From positions 62,001 to 126,000 of the forward strand of contig DYHH01000006.1 in the NCBI GenBank assembly GCA_020724265.1: a stretch of 64,000 bases of DNA, given 5' to 3'. Below the pieces are notes generated by a model. The model saw nothing but the letters and a program-made list of their open reading frames with translations. It was not told the DNA's origin and made no database searches. Numbering within the stretch: the stretch's first letter is position 1; every line of letters begins with the position of its first letter. Source of the stretch: Melioribacter roseus. Its GTDB lineage: Bacteria; Bacteroidota; Ignavibacteria; Ignavibacteriales; Melioribacteraceae. Below, piece by piece: positions 1-8,483 of this stretch. The translations under genes and the position numbers were made by a program.

Positions 1-1
1 T

Positions 2-1054
2 GATATTGGTGGTGGACCCGAACACGTTTTTAGATTAATTACTGGTGATTTTGAAAGCGTTAAACACTTTATCGCCGCTCCAAATAATAAACCATATTTT
101 TTGAAATTCAAAAATGCCGTAGGAGAATCAAACTGTTTAGAGATACCTTTCCGAAAGTTTGAGATCAAGGCATTGTTCAAATTGTTTCATTTCGTTAGAA
201 GTAATAATGTTTCGATTATCCACTCACACGGAAAGGGAGCAGGAATTTATGGGAGACTTCTATCTTTATTAACCGGCAGAAAAGCTATTCACACACTTCA
301 CGGATTCCATATTGGTAATTACAATAAAATTCAAAAATATCTTTATATAAGTTTAGAAAGAGTTTTATCAATTTTCACTTATAAAATTATTGCAGTTTCG
401 GTAGGTGAAAAGAATAAAATTGTTCAAGCAGGTTTTTGCCAAGAACAGAAAATAGTTGTAATTCCAAACGGGGTAATTATTCCAAAAGAAAAAGTAATTC
501 AGCTCAACTTTTTACAGAAACCTAAAAAAGTTATTTCGTTCACCCGCTTTAATTATCAAAAAAATACCGAGATGATTGTTGATATATGTAAACTGCTAAA
601 AAACCTTTCGATCGTCGATGATTTTGAATTTCAAATTTACGGAGATGGCGAAGATTTCAGTAAAATTAAAAAGTTAATTTCTGAAGAAAACTTCGACAAA
701 ATAATTAATCTTGCCGGACCCGATCCTGATGCACGAAATAAATTAGTCGATGGCTTTTGTTATATTTCAACTTCAAGATGGGAAGGTCTTCCTATTAGCC
801 TTTTGGAAGCAATGGCAGTTGGATTACCGGTAATTGCAACAAATGTTGTAGGGAACAGAGACATTATTGAAAATTATAAAGATGGATTTTTGTTTGACTC
901 AGATAATCTAAGTGAAGCAGCAAAAATATTATCCGAGCTTGCAGTCAGTAAAGACTTGTGGGAAAAAGTATCATCAGGCGCTATTAAAAAAGTAGAAGAA
1001 AATTTTAGTATAAAAAAAATGATAACTCAAATTGAGGAATTATATCTAAGTTGA
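2..1054 (+). CDS. Glycosyltransferase family 4 (5'-truncated by window edge)
   Basis: Sugar-nucleotide-dependent glycosyltransferase of the GT4/GT-B fold, probably adding a sugar to a surface polysaccharide or O-antigen intermediate at the cytoplasmic membrane. The frame is open to base 2. The residues upstream of the first internal TTG (position 101) read DIGGGPEHVFRL, the glycine-rich acceptor-side loop of GT4 enzymes, so the gene starts before the window and TTG 101 is not its start. The C-terminal half has the donor-site EX7E element (WEGLPISLLEAMA), followed by GLPVIAT. The stop overlaps the start of the next gene by 4 bases (TTGA), which points to translational coupling within a polysaccharide cluster. 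The sugar and acceptor cannot be read from the sequence. Confidence 0.88.
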   Translation, partial: DIGGGPEHVFRLITGDFESVKHFIAAPNNKPYFLKFKNAVGESNCLEIPFRKFEIKALFKLFHFVRSNNVSIIHSHGKGAGIYGRLLSLLTGRKAIHTLHGFHIGNYNKIQKYLYISLERVLSIFTYKIIAVSVGEKNKIVQAGFCQEQKIVVIPNGVIIPKEKVIQLNFLQKPKKVISFTRFNYQKNTEMIVDICKLLKNLSIVDDFEFQIYGDGEDFSKIKKLISEENFDKIINLAGPDPDARNKLVDGFCYISTSRWEGLPISLLEAMAVGLPVIATNVVGNRDIIENYKDGFLFDSDNLSEAAKILSELAVSKDLWEKVSSGAIKKVEENFSIKKMITQIEELYLS

Positions 1055-2172
1055 GAACAGCTATTGTACATGAATGGTTTGTAGATTTTATGGGCTCTGA
1101 AAAATGTGTTGAATCTTTCAATAATATTTATCCTGAAAGTGATGTATTTGCCTTAATTGATTTTTTAGATGAATCGGATAGGCAAAAAATCTTAAAAGGT
1201 AAAAAAGCTAAAACAAGCTTTATACAAAGATTACCGAAATCAAGAACATCTTATAGAACTTACCTGCCGTTATTTCCTTTAGCTATCGAACAACTGGATA
1301 TTTCCAAGTATGATGTTGTTATTTCAAGTTCGCATTCGGTTGCAAAAGGTGTTTTGACAAATAGTAAGCAACTTCATATTTGTTACTGTCATACACCTAT
1401 GCGGTATGCGTGGGATTTGTATCATCAATATATTTATGAAAGCGGTCTTCATAAGGGAATAAAAGGAGCCGTTGCCAAGTATTTTCTTCATAAAATTAGA
1501 ATGTGGGATTACATTTCATCTCAAAGAGTTGATCATTTTATAGCCAACTCAAACTACATAGCGAAGCGAATTAATAAAGTTTACAGTAGAGACGCAGATG
1601 TAATTTATCCCCCGGTTGATGTGGATAAATTTCAACTGAATAAACAAAAGGATGATTATTATTTAATTGTTGCACGGTTTGTTCCATATAAAAAAGTAGA
1701 TGTAGTTGTTGAAGCGTTTACAAAAATGCCGGATAAAAAGCTAATTGTTATCGGAAGCGGTCCGGACGAGGAAAAGATTAAAAAACTTGCAGAGAAGAAT
1801 ATTGAATTATTAGGATTTCAGAGTGATGATGAATTGAAGAAATATATGCAGAATGCTAAAGCATTTATCTATGCTGCCGAAGAAGATTTCGGTATTACAA
1901 TAGTTGAGGCTCAAGCTGCGGGTACTCCGGTTATTGCTTATGGTTTAGGAGGTGCAAATGAGACTGTTATTCAAGGTAAAACCGGAATATTATTTCCTGA
2001 TCAAACGGCAGATTCAATAATTGCCGCATTAAATAAATTCGAAAGAGAAATTGATAATTTTGATCCGGAATATATCCATTCTCACGCACAACAATTTTCA
2101 AGAGATGTTTTTGAAAAACGGATTAAAGAATACGTAACAGAAAAATATAATCAACAAAAATCATTAATATAA
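1051..2172 (+). CDS. Glycosyltransferase family 4 (WbaZ/mannosyltransferase-like)
   Basis: Second GT4 glycosyltransferase, 373 residues, with the start MRTAIVHEW typical of GT4 proteins that read AIVH(D/E)W at the N-terminus. The C-terminal donor domain shows ARFVPYKK, a GSGPDE turn and the EX7E motif in EEDFGITIVEAQAAGTPVIA, a version often seen in mannosyl- or rhamnosyltransferases of O-antigen and capsule clusters. It starts at TTG, sharing 4 bases with the stop of the preceding glycosyltransferase, and ends 1 base before the next gene. Its role is therefore probably in the same oligosaccharide. Donor specificity is a guess from resemblance. Confidence 0.88.
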   Translation: MRTAIVHEWFVDFMGSEKCVESFNNIYPESDVFALIDFLDESDRQKILKGKKAKTSFIQRLPKSRTSYRTYLPLFPLAIEQLDISKYDVVISSSHSVAKGVLTNSKQLHICYCHTPMRYAWDLYHQYIYESGLHKGIKGAVAKYFLHKIRMWDYISSQRVDHFIANSNYIAKRINKVYSRDADVIYPPVDVDKFQLNKQKDDYYLIVARFVPYKKVDVVVEAFTKMPDKKLIVIGSGPDEEKIKKLAEKNIELLGFQSDDELKKYMQNAKAFIYAAEEDFGITIVEAQAAGTPVIAYGLGGANETVIQGKTGILFPDQTADSIIAALNKFEREIDNFDPEYIHSHAQQFSRDVFEKRIKEYVTEKYNQQKSLI

Positions 2173-2173
2173 G

Positions 2174-3565
2174 ATGATTATCGATCAGAAATCGTTGCTT
2201 ACTTTACAGAAAGTATTTGATTTCATCTTTCTGAATGTTTCTTTTATACTCGCGGCAATAATTGCACAGCCCATTGAAGAATTATATTCCAACCAATTGC
2301 TTTTTATTTTGCTTTTATTACAAAACATTTTATGGTTTGTAGTTGCAAACATTGTAAATGCATACCCTGAATTCAGCAACAGATCCTTTTCCGATCAATT
2401 AATGATTCTTGCAAGAATTTTAACCGTGCAAGTACTGTTTACAATAATGTTCTTGTTTTTTGTTAAAGAGAACCTTTTTACAAGAAATTTTGTGCTTTTT
2501 TACGGATTGATTTTATTAACTCTGATTTATCTTAAGGAATATATTCTTTGGAAAATTATTGATAAGCAAAGAAGCCGCGGTAAAAATTTAAGAAACTTGT
2601 TGATTGTTGGATTGAATGATTTATCTAAGGAGTTTAAAGAAGAAATAACATTTCGTCCTGAGTTTGGTTTTAAGTTTATCGGCTTTATAGATGATAGAGA
2701 TTTTTATTCCGATGAATGTCTCGGCTCATTAAATGAATTAGATAAAATACTTACCGAAAGAAATATTAATGATGTACTTTATGCCTCTTCATTAGATGAT
2801 ACCGATTATTTAACCAAAGTTCAGAGGTTATGCGATAAAAATGCTGTTAAATTAACTTTATTACCACAGATTAAAGCATTATCAAATTCCAATCTCGAGA
2901 TTAACTTCCTGGGAAATTTTCCCGTGTTGAATTTTCGGCATAATAGATTAGAACAATTTCAATGGCGGGCTATTAAAAGGTTATTTGACTTAGCTTTCGG
3001 TTTGATTGCTTTGGTAGCAGTTCTTTGGATTGTATATTTATTGATAGCAATTATTATCAAAACTACTTCCAAAGGAAGAATACTATTCAATCAAGAAAGA
3101 ATTGGGAAGAACGGGAAAAGATTTCTTTGTTATAAATTTCGTACAATGAGAGATCTCTATGAAAGTGAAAAAAACAATTTGGTTGATGATAGTATAAGGA
3201 TTACTACAATAGGCAGATTTTTAAGGAAGTTTAGTTTAGATGAATTACCACAATTCATTAATGTAATTAAAGGAGATATGTCAATAGTTGGACCACGCCC
3301 TCATGCTATTGTTTATAATGAAGTTTATAGTGAGATGGTTGAAGAAATTAAATTACGCCATAGAGTTAAACCCGGAATTACGGGTTGGGCGCAAGTTCAC
3401 GGCTTACGCGGGGATGTCTTCGATTTTGAAGAAAATAAAATCCGCACAAAAAAAAGAATTGATTTTGATAACTGGTATATTGAAAACTGGTCGCTAAAAC
3501 TTGATGTTCAGATAATTATTGAAACTGTTTGGCAGATTATTTCAGGTAGAAATTTAGGCACATAG
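2174..3565 (+). CDS. Polyprenyl-phosphate sugar-1-phosphate transferase (WcaJ/EPS type)
   Basis: Initiating transferase that moves a sugar-1-phosphate from a UDP-sugar to undecaprenyl phosphate and so starts a lipid-linked glycan. At 463 residues it matches the WcaJ/EpsE family: about four N-terminal membrane helices (residues 10-120), a Rossmann-like CoA-binding-type middle domain (about 140-230), one membrane helix near 275-300, then the catalytic sugar transferase domain. Signature stretches are FNQERIGKNGKRF, CYKFRTM, SIVGPRPHA (around residue 370) and KPGITGWAQVHGLRG. It lies between glycosyltransferase genes with almost no spacing. Which sugar is used (glucose, galactose or an N-acetyl sugar) is not visible. 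Confidence 0.92.
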   Translation: MIIDQKSLLTLQKVFDFIFLNVSFILAAIIAQPIEELYSNQLLFILLLLQNILWFVVANIVNAYPEFSNRSFSDQLMILARILTVQVLFTIMFLFFVKENLFTRNFVLFYGLILLTLIYLKEYILWKIIDKQRSRGKNLRNLLIVGLNDLSKEFKEEITFRPEFGFKFIGFIDDRDFYSDECLGSLNELDKILTERNINDVLYASSLDDTDYLTKVQRLCDKNAVKLTLLPQIKALSNSNLEINFLGNFPVLNFRHNRLEQFQWRAIKRLFDLAFGLIALVAVLWIVYLLIAIIIKTTSKGRILFNQERIGKNGKRFLCYKFRTMRDLYESEKNNLVDDSIRITTIGRFLRKFSLDELPQFINVIKGDMSIVGPRPHAIVYNEVYSEMVEEIKLRHRVKPGITGWAQVHGLRGDVFDFEENKIRTKKRIDFDNWYIENWSLKLDVQIIIETVWQIISGRNLGT

Positions 3566-4384
3566 ATGAGTAAGATTGAAAAAATATCCTCGATTGTCAT
3601 AGCAAAGAATGAAGAGAAAAACATTGTAAGATGTATTGAAAGTCAACTTAATTGTATTGATGAAATTATTGTACTTGTAGATAAAATGTCTACCGATAAG
3701 ACTTTCGAAGTTGCTTCATCCTACGATAAAGTTATTTGTAAAATTGTTGAATGGAAAGGATTTGCTGAAACTAAAAAAGAAGCACTTGCCCTAACTACTT
3801 TTAACTGGGTGTTTTGGATAGATGCCGATGAAGAGATAACAGACAAACTCTGCAATGAACTGATTGCGTTGAAAGAAACAGAACCAGAATATAATGCTTA
3901 TAAAGTAGCACGCCGAGCCTTCTTCTTAGACAAATGGATTAAGCACAGTGGGTGGTATCCTGATTATGTGACTCGACTTTTCAAAAAAATTTACGGCAGT
4001 TTTGATGAAAGCAAAGTTCACGAAGGGTTAATTATCGATGGTGAAATCGGTACTTTAAATTATGATCTAAATCATTACACCGACCCTACTATTAAGCATT
4101 ACTTTGAAAAATTTAATAATTATACGTCACTTGCCGCAGAGGATATGAAAAGTAAAGGTCGTATTGCCACGATTTTCGACATTCTGATGCGACCGCCATT
4201 TAAATTTATTAAAATGTATTTTTTACAACTTGGTTTTCTCGACGGTTTGCACGGGTTTGTTCTGTCCGTGTTTTCTTCTGCCTATGTTTTTACAAAGTAT
4301 TGTAAATTATGGGAATTAAATAAGGAAGATAAGATATATGTTGATTGGAATTATACCCAACATCGAAAAACCGAACATATTTGA
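3566..4384 (+). CDS. Glycosyltransferase family 2 (WaaE/KdtX-like)
   Basis: GT-A-fold family 2 glycosyltransferase, 272 residues. The N-terminus SSIVIAKNEEKNI is the nucleotide-binding start of the family. WIDADEEIT supplies the metal-binding DxD, and the stretch HSGWYPDYVTRLFKK followed by VHEGL is characteristic of the WaaE/KdtX branch, whose known members add a beta-linked glucose to lipopolysaccharide inner-core heptose. A role in core or surface glycan assembly is therefore likely, but the acceptor is inferred. The ATG directly follows the stop of the sugar transferase. The last 47 bases overlap the start of nadK in another frame. Confidence 0.88.
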   Translation: MSKIEKISSIVIAKNEEKNIVRCIESQLNCIDEIIVLVDKMSTDKTFEVASSYDKVICKIVEWKGFAETKKEALALTTFNWVFWIDADEEITDKLCNELIALKETEPEYNAYKVARRAFFLDKWIKHSGWYPDYVTRLFKKIYGSFDESKVHEGLIIDGEIGTLNYDLNHYTDPTIKHYFEKFNNYTSLAAEDMKSKGRIATIFDILMRPPFKFIKMYFLQLGFLDGLHGFVLSVFSSAYVFTKYCKLWELNKEDKIYVDWNYTQHRKTEHI

Positions 4385-5231
4385 GATAGTTAATTATTTC
4401 CTGCAGTTACTTGAAGAAAACAACATCAATTATATGTTCAGCAGTAATCTAATTAAGCATAAAGATAAACTGCGTTATAAGGGTAGTGCCAACTTTAAAA
4501 GTATAAAAGATTTAGGCGAACTTTCCGATGTGATCGTTTCTTTCGGTGGTGACGGTACAATGCTGCATATCGCATACGAACTTCGCGGTTCTAAGGCTCC
4601 TATCTTAGGATTGAATCTTGGTAAATTGGGATTCTTAGCCGAATATGAAATGAAAGAAATTCCCGAACTGGTTAAAGAGTTAAAAGAGAATAAGTTTGTT
4701 ATTGAAGAGAGAATTGCGCTAAAAGGATTCAATTCTCTAAAGAAAGAAGAAGAATTTTACGCTATAAATGATTTGGTTATTGATAAAGGTAGATGGCAGA
4801 AGATGATTGAGTTGACTGTAAAAGTAGATAATGATTATGTTGCAACTTTTGTTGCCGATGGAATTATTGTTGCAACACCAACCGGTTCAACAGGCTATTC
4901 ACTCTCTACGGGGGGACCGATTGTAAACCCTAAAGCTGATGTTATTACTATATGTCCTATCTCCCCGCACACTTTAACGATGCGTCCATTAGTAATTTCA
5001 AGTGATCAAAAAATTGAGATAGAGGTACACTCCGCCTACGAGAATGTACAAGTTAATTGCGATGGTCAGCGGGTTTATTATTACCAGTCTCCCGCAACAA
5101 TTGAAATATTCAAAAGCGATATACCTGTTCGATTGGTTCATTCAAACAGAATAAGTTATTTCGAAATCTTAAGAAATAAACTTATGTGGGGGTTGGATGT
5201 TAGAAAAAATAATTCAACGAAGAAAAATTAA
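4338..5231 (+). CDS. nadK: NAD kinase
   Basis: Phosphorylates NAD to NADP in the cytoplasm. At 297 residues it is of normal length. The diagnostic GGDGTML motif (residues 70-76) is the phosphate-donor site, with GLNLGKLGFLAE behind it, and the conserved region around ATPTGSTGYSLSTGGP and the TMRPLVI stretch complete the C-terminal NAD-binding beta domain. The ATG at 4338 is chosen because MLIGIIPN is the normal first strand of the fold and a purine-rich AAGGAAGAT lies just upstream. This makes the gene overlap the end of the GT2 gene by 47 bases. Its 3' end overlaps the next gene by 35 bases. Confidence 0.95.
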   Translation: MLIGIIPNIEKPNIFEIVNYFLQLLEENNINYMFSSNLIKHKDKLRYKGSANFKSIKDLGELSDVIVSFGGDGTMLHIAYELRGSKAPILGLNLGKLGFLAEYEMKEIPELVKELKENKFVIEERIALKGFNSLKKEEEFYAINDLVIDKGRWQKMIELTVKVDNDYVATFVADGIIVATPTGSTGYSLSTGGPIVNPKADVITICPISPHTLTMRPLVISSDQKIEIEVHSAYENVQVNCDGQRVYYYQSPATIEIFKSDIPVRLVHSNRISYFEILRNKLMWGLDVRKNNSTKKN

Positions 5232-5730
5232 TCTATCCGGATTATTGTTTCTACTTTTTATATTTGCGTCATCTCTTTTTTCACAAGAAGGCATTATTGT
5301 AATTGACGAAGCGTCCGGTAAATACATGCCGCTTGGTAGATTCGACCGTTCCGTCTTCCTTGATTCAAATTTTGTTGATTGGTTTAATGAGGAATATAAT
5401 TCCTACACAATAAACGAGAATGCCTTACGTGATATAATGATAGAGGTAGAGGATGTATATGTTAAAATTGTTATGGGAACCTGGTGTAGCGATAGCAGAA
5501 GGGAAGTCCCTCGTTTTTATAAAATCTTGGATGCACTAAATTTTGATAAAAACCATGTAGATTTAATTTGTGTAGATAAAGCCAAAGTGGGTTTAGATGA
5601 TGAAGTTGACGGACTTGATGTTTACTTGGTTCCTACTTTTATCTTTTTTAAAGAAGGGAAAGAACTTGGGCGTATTATAGAATCACCTAATGATTCACTT
5701 GAAAAAGATTTTGAAAATATTTTAAAATAA
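5197..5730 (+). CDS. Exported thioredoxin-like protein (single-cysteine WCSDS type)
   Basis: Small (177 residues) thioredoxin-fold protein. A hydrophobic segment (about 13-27, ending ASSLFSQ) after a basic N-terminus looks like a Sec signal peptide, so it probably acts in the periplasm. The active-site position reads GTWCSDSRREVPRF: one Cys followed by Ser-Asp-Ser, not CxxC. The cis-proline region LVPTFIFF and the GRI strand of the fold are present. Proteins with this WCSDSR signature are common in Bacteroidota and are annotated only as thioredoxin family. A single cysteine argues against ordinary disulfide cycling. It overlaps the nadK end by 35 bases and is the last gene of the transcription unit. 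Confidence 0.75.
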   Translation: MLEKIIQRRKINLSGLLFLLFIFASSLFSQEGIIVIDEASGKYMPLGRFDRSVFLDSNFVDWFNEEYNSYTINENALRDIMIEVEDVYVKIVMGTWCSDSRREVPRFYKILDALNFDKNHVDLICVDKAKVGLDDEVDGLDVYLVPTFIFFKEGKELGRIIESPNDSLEKDFENILK

Positions 5731-5762
5731 AAAACCTTCACAAAAAATCACGTGAAGGTTTT
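5731..5762. terminator. Bidirectional intrinsic terminator
   Basis: A perfect 11-bp inverted repeat, AAAACCTTCAC paired with GTGAAGGTTTT, separated by a 10-base loop, begins immediately after the stop of the thioredoxin-like gene. A-runs on the left and T-runs on the right make it usable from both strands. It sits between two convergent units, the polysaccharide/nadK run and the kamA operon. Confidence 0.9.
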
Positions 5763-5778
5763 CTATTTTAATTAAATA

Positions 5779-6957
5779 CTAATTTTTAGAAGCAGTTATC
5801 TCAACAGTTTGCAGCTCTTCAATCTTCTTAAACTTTTTCGGAGCTTTTGTTTTACCATTTCCGTTATTTTTTCCTACTTCTATTTTAATTTCACTGTTCT
5901 TTATTTTCGTTTTGTGTTCCTTAATTTCTCTATAAACATATACTTCATTTTTATAGTTACGAAGTACAATTCGATCTTCATCTTGATGTAGAACATAATT
6001 TGGTATTAAAGGAATCTTACCACCGCCCCCGGGAGCATCAATAACAAAATGAGGAATTGCAAGTCCGCTGGTATACCCGCGTAACTTGTTAATAATATCC
6101 AAACCGGTTTGAATAGAAGTCCGGAAGTGACTTGCCCCTTTAGTCTCATCAGCCATAAAAAGGTAATAAGGTTTAACGCGTATCTTAAGAAGTTTTTGGA
6201 ACAACTCCATAAGAATTTCGGCATTATCATTAACACCTTTCATCAATACAGCCTGGTTTTGAACCGGGCATCCGGCATTAGCGAGCATTGTACAAGCCTG
6301 TGTGCTTTCTTTGGTTATCTCCCAAGGATGATTAAAATGAGTATTTACATATATAGGGTGATACTTCTTTATCATCTCGCATAATTTAGGTGTGATTCTT
6401 TGCGGAAGAACACAGGGCATTTTGGTACCGAGGCGGATTATTTCAACATGAGGAATTGATCTTAAACGCTGTAATATTTTTTCCAGCATTGTATCTGTCA
6501 ACATAAGAGGATCTCCGCCGGAGAGTATTACGTCACGAATTTCCGTGTGCTGCTCTATATAATTAAAAGCTGATTCCAATTCCTTCATAGAAATTTTTCC
6601 GGAGTCGCCAACTTTTCTTTTACGTGTACAAAATCTGCAATACATACCGCATTGACTTGTAACAAGAAAAAGACATCTATCCGGATACCTATGAGTAATA
6701 TTCGGAACCGGGCTCATTGCATCCTCATTCAGAGGGTCTTCGAAGCCGTCCATATCATCAAGTTCAATTCCGTCGGGAACACATTGAAGCCAAATCGGAT
6801 CACCGGGATAACGGATTAAGCTTAGGTAATATGGGTTAATTCTAGCTTGAAAAAATTCATCGAGATCTTCAGCGACTTTTTTATCAATATTAAATTTCTC
6901 GACGAGCTGATCAACGGAATGCACGCTGTCGCGTATCATTTGTTGCCATAGTTCCAT
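5779..6957 (-). CDS. kamA: Lysine 2,3-aminomutase (radical SAM, PLP)
   Basis: Radical SAM enzyme converting L-lysine to beta-lysine with a 4Fe-4S cluster, SAM and PLP. In the 392-residue protein the cluster cysteines are C103, C107 and C110 (CGMYCRFC), SGGDP lies at 146-150, and the PLP lysine is K314 in APGGGGK. D270 and D307 sit at the same spacing (37 and 7 residues) as Asp293, Asp330 and Lys337 of the clostridial lysine enzyme, where the two aspartates hold the substrate ammonium, so lysine is the likely substrate. The last 50 residues are a Lys-rich, low-complexity tail. It is the last gene of a four-gene operon with two ATP-grasp ligases and an acetyltransferase. No beta-lysine fermentation genes (kamD/kamE) or epmA are nearby, so neither lysine degradation nor EF-P modification is supported. 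Confidence 0.9.
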   Translation of the reverse strand: MELWQQMIRDSVHSVDQLVEKFNIDKKVAEDLDEFFQARINPYYLSLIRYPGDPIWLQCVPDGIELDDMDGFEDPLNEDAMSPVPNITHRYPDRCLFLVTSQCGMYCRFCTRKRKVGDSGKISMKELESAFNYIEQHTEIRDVILSGGDPLMLTDTMLEKILQRLRSIPHVEIIRLGTKMPCVLPQRITPKLCEMIKKYHPIYVNTHFNHPWEITKESTQACTMLANAGCPVQNQAVLMKGVNDNAEILMELFQKLLKIRVKPYYLFMADETKGASHFRTSIQTGLDIINKLRGYTSGLAIPHFVIDAPGGGGKIPLIPNYVLHQDEDRIVLRNYKNEVYVYREIKEHKTKIKNSEIKIEVGKNNGNGKTKAPKKFKKIEELQTVEITASKN

Positions 6958-6968
6958 TGATTTTTCCT

Positions 6969-7448
6969 TTATTTTGTTAAGTATTTACCAAATATGATTA
7001 GGTTATCGTTAACCTTGTAAAAATTTTTTATTTCAGCTAGAACTTCGTAATTGTTTTTAAGATAAAATTTTCTTGTTGCTTCATAACTTGGTTGTGATGA
7101 TGTTTCAGCTAAAACCAAGTAACCTTTTTCTTCTTTAATAAATTTTTCAGCATGTTTTAATAATTCTTTCCCGATACCTTTGCCTTGAAACTTTGCATTA
7201 GTGACAATCCAATATAAATCAAATGTACCCTCTGTCATGTATCTTTTGCCAACACAATGATAACCGATGGCTTTGTTGTCAAACTCGTAAATAAAAATGT
7301 TGTAACTATACTCATCTTTTTGTTTATTCTCAAGAGTTTCTTCAATTAATTCTATTGCAGTAACTTTTTCATCAGGTTTAAAAATATCGATGCCGTTGAT
7401 TACTTCTATTAAATCCGATCTGTCTCTTTGTTCAAGTCTTCTTATCAT
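6969..7448 (-). CDS. GNAT-family N-acetyltransferase
   Basis: Acetyl-CoA-dependent N-acetyltransferase of 159 residues. The acetyl-CoA pyrophosphate loop is QGKGIG at residues 88-93, following the LYWIVTNAKF strand, and the C-terminal half keeps the SSQPSYEATRKFYLKNNY region typical of motif B. It abuts the stop of the upstream ATP-grasp gene with no spacer and lies 11 bases ahead of kamA, whose AAAGGA ribosome site is in that gap. The context suggests an amino group on beta-lysine or a beta-lysine product as acceptor. It is much shorter than the known beta-lysine acetyltransferase AblB (about 270 residues), so it is not a plain ablAB osmolyte pair. Confidence 0.8.
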   Translation of the reverse strand: MIRRLEQRDRSDLIEVINGIDIFKPDEKVTAIELIEETLENKQKDEYSYNIFIYEFDNKAIGYHCVGKRYMTEGTFDLYWIVTNAKFQGKGIGKELLKHAEKFIKEEKGYLVLAETSSQPSYEATRKFYLKNNYEVLAEIKNFYKVNDNLIIFGKYLTK

Positions 7449-8483
7449 CTAACTTGCTCTATTTAATGCAAAGTGAATGAGCTTATTAATTAGTTCATTA
7501 TAATCTATACCTGCCGCTGAAGCTGAACGAACAAAACCCGAATCCGGTGAAATGTCAGGATTCGGATTCACTTCAATTACATAAGGATGATTATTTTTTG
7601 CTAAACGAATATCAACACGAGCATAATCTCTACATCCCATGGCACTAAATGCTTCAAGCGCCATACTGCTTACTTTTGCAGAAACTTCTTTGGATAATTT
7701 TGCCGGACAAATAGGAAGAGTATGTTTGTAATATTCACTCTCAGGTGACCATTTAGCTTCATAAGTGATAATTTTGGGTAACTTTCTTGATAACCCTTTA
7801 AAAGTAATTTCGGATATCGGTAAAACATCATTGCCAAGAATTGATACGTTCAGTTCACGACCATTAATAAACTCTTCAAAAATAATATCTTGCTTGAAAT
7901 TTCTGAAAAGGTAATTCATTCTTTCTTCCAGATCATTTCCGTTGTGAACAACAGAATCTTCGGAAATTCCAATACTTGCATCTTCACTTAACAATTTTAC
8001 AATTAATGGAAACTTCAATTCCGAAATATCCAATGGCTCTTTTGATTTGTAATAAGCAACAATAAATTTCGGTGTAGGAATACCTGAACCGATTAAAATA
8101 CGTTTTGTGCGCTGCTTGAATAAACAATTACCTAAAGTCAATCCATTGTTGCCGGTGTATGTTATATTCATCATTTCAAAAATTCCTGCACAGTAACTTT
8201 CAAAATGAGAATTACCTTCAACCGACTCTATTAAGTTAAGTACTGCATCTGGTTTATTTGCTCGCAGTTCTACAAAGAATGATTTAATATTTTTATTAAC
8301 AGGATATCCTCTTACATTCATAAAATTCTCGGAAAGACTTTCGATGATATTATCAATCTGCTCAACAAATCCTTTTTCCGAAAGATCAATTTTTTGGGGG
8401 CTTGCAGATTCTTTCCCCAGATAATTTTCGTAGATAGATTTAGGTTCGTTATAACAGACTAAAATATTTTTATCAAACATCAT
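7449..8483 (-). CDS. Ddl-like ATP-grasp ligase (second of pair)
   Basis: ATP-grasp carboxylate-amine ligase, 344 residues, related to D-alanine-D-alanine ligase. The N-terminal domain is divergent. The ATP-grasp core shows FPLIVKLLSEDASIGI, the lid region FEEFINGRELNVSI and the metal-binding end DYARVDIRL...YVIEVNPNPDIS. The serine-rich loop is DASIGI instead of GSSxGI, so substrate choice probably differs from Ddl. The N-terminal part lacks the HGxxGEDG loop of true Ddl. The gene overlaps the upstream ligase by 4 bases (ATGA) and abuts the GNAT gene. It most likely joins an amino acid (perhaps beta-lysine) to a carboxylate in the same pathway; the product is unknown. Confidence 0.8.
   Translation of the reverse strand: MMFDKNILVCYNEPKSIYENYLGKESASPQKIDLSEKGFVEQIDNIIESLSENFMNVRGYPVNKNIKSFFVELRANKPDAVLNLIESVEGNSHFESYCAGIFEMMNITYTGNNGLTLGNCLFKQRTKRILIGSGIPTPKFIVAYYKSKEPLDISELKFPLIVKLLSEDASIGISEDSVVHNGNDLEERMNYLFRNFKQDIIFEEFINGRELNVSILGNDVLPISEITFKGLSRKLPKIITYEAKWSPESEYYKHTLPICPAKLSKEVSAKVSSMALEAFSAMGCRDYARVDIRLAKNNHPYVIEVNPNPDISPDSGFVRSASAAGIDYNELINKLIHFALNRAS

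Noticed and set aside
101-1054. TTG at 101 as the start of the first glycosyltransferase
   Set aside because: Codons upstream to base 2 are open and encode the conserved GGGPEH loop of GT4 enzymes, so the gene is cut by the window edge.
5779-6957. KamA as the EF-P modifying enzyme EpmB
   Set aside because: Length and the C-terminal PLP region fit KamA, and there is no epmA or efp gene nearby. This is not fully excluded by sequence alone.
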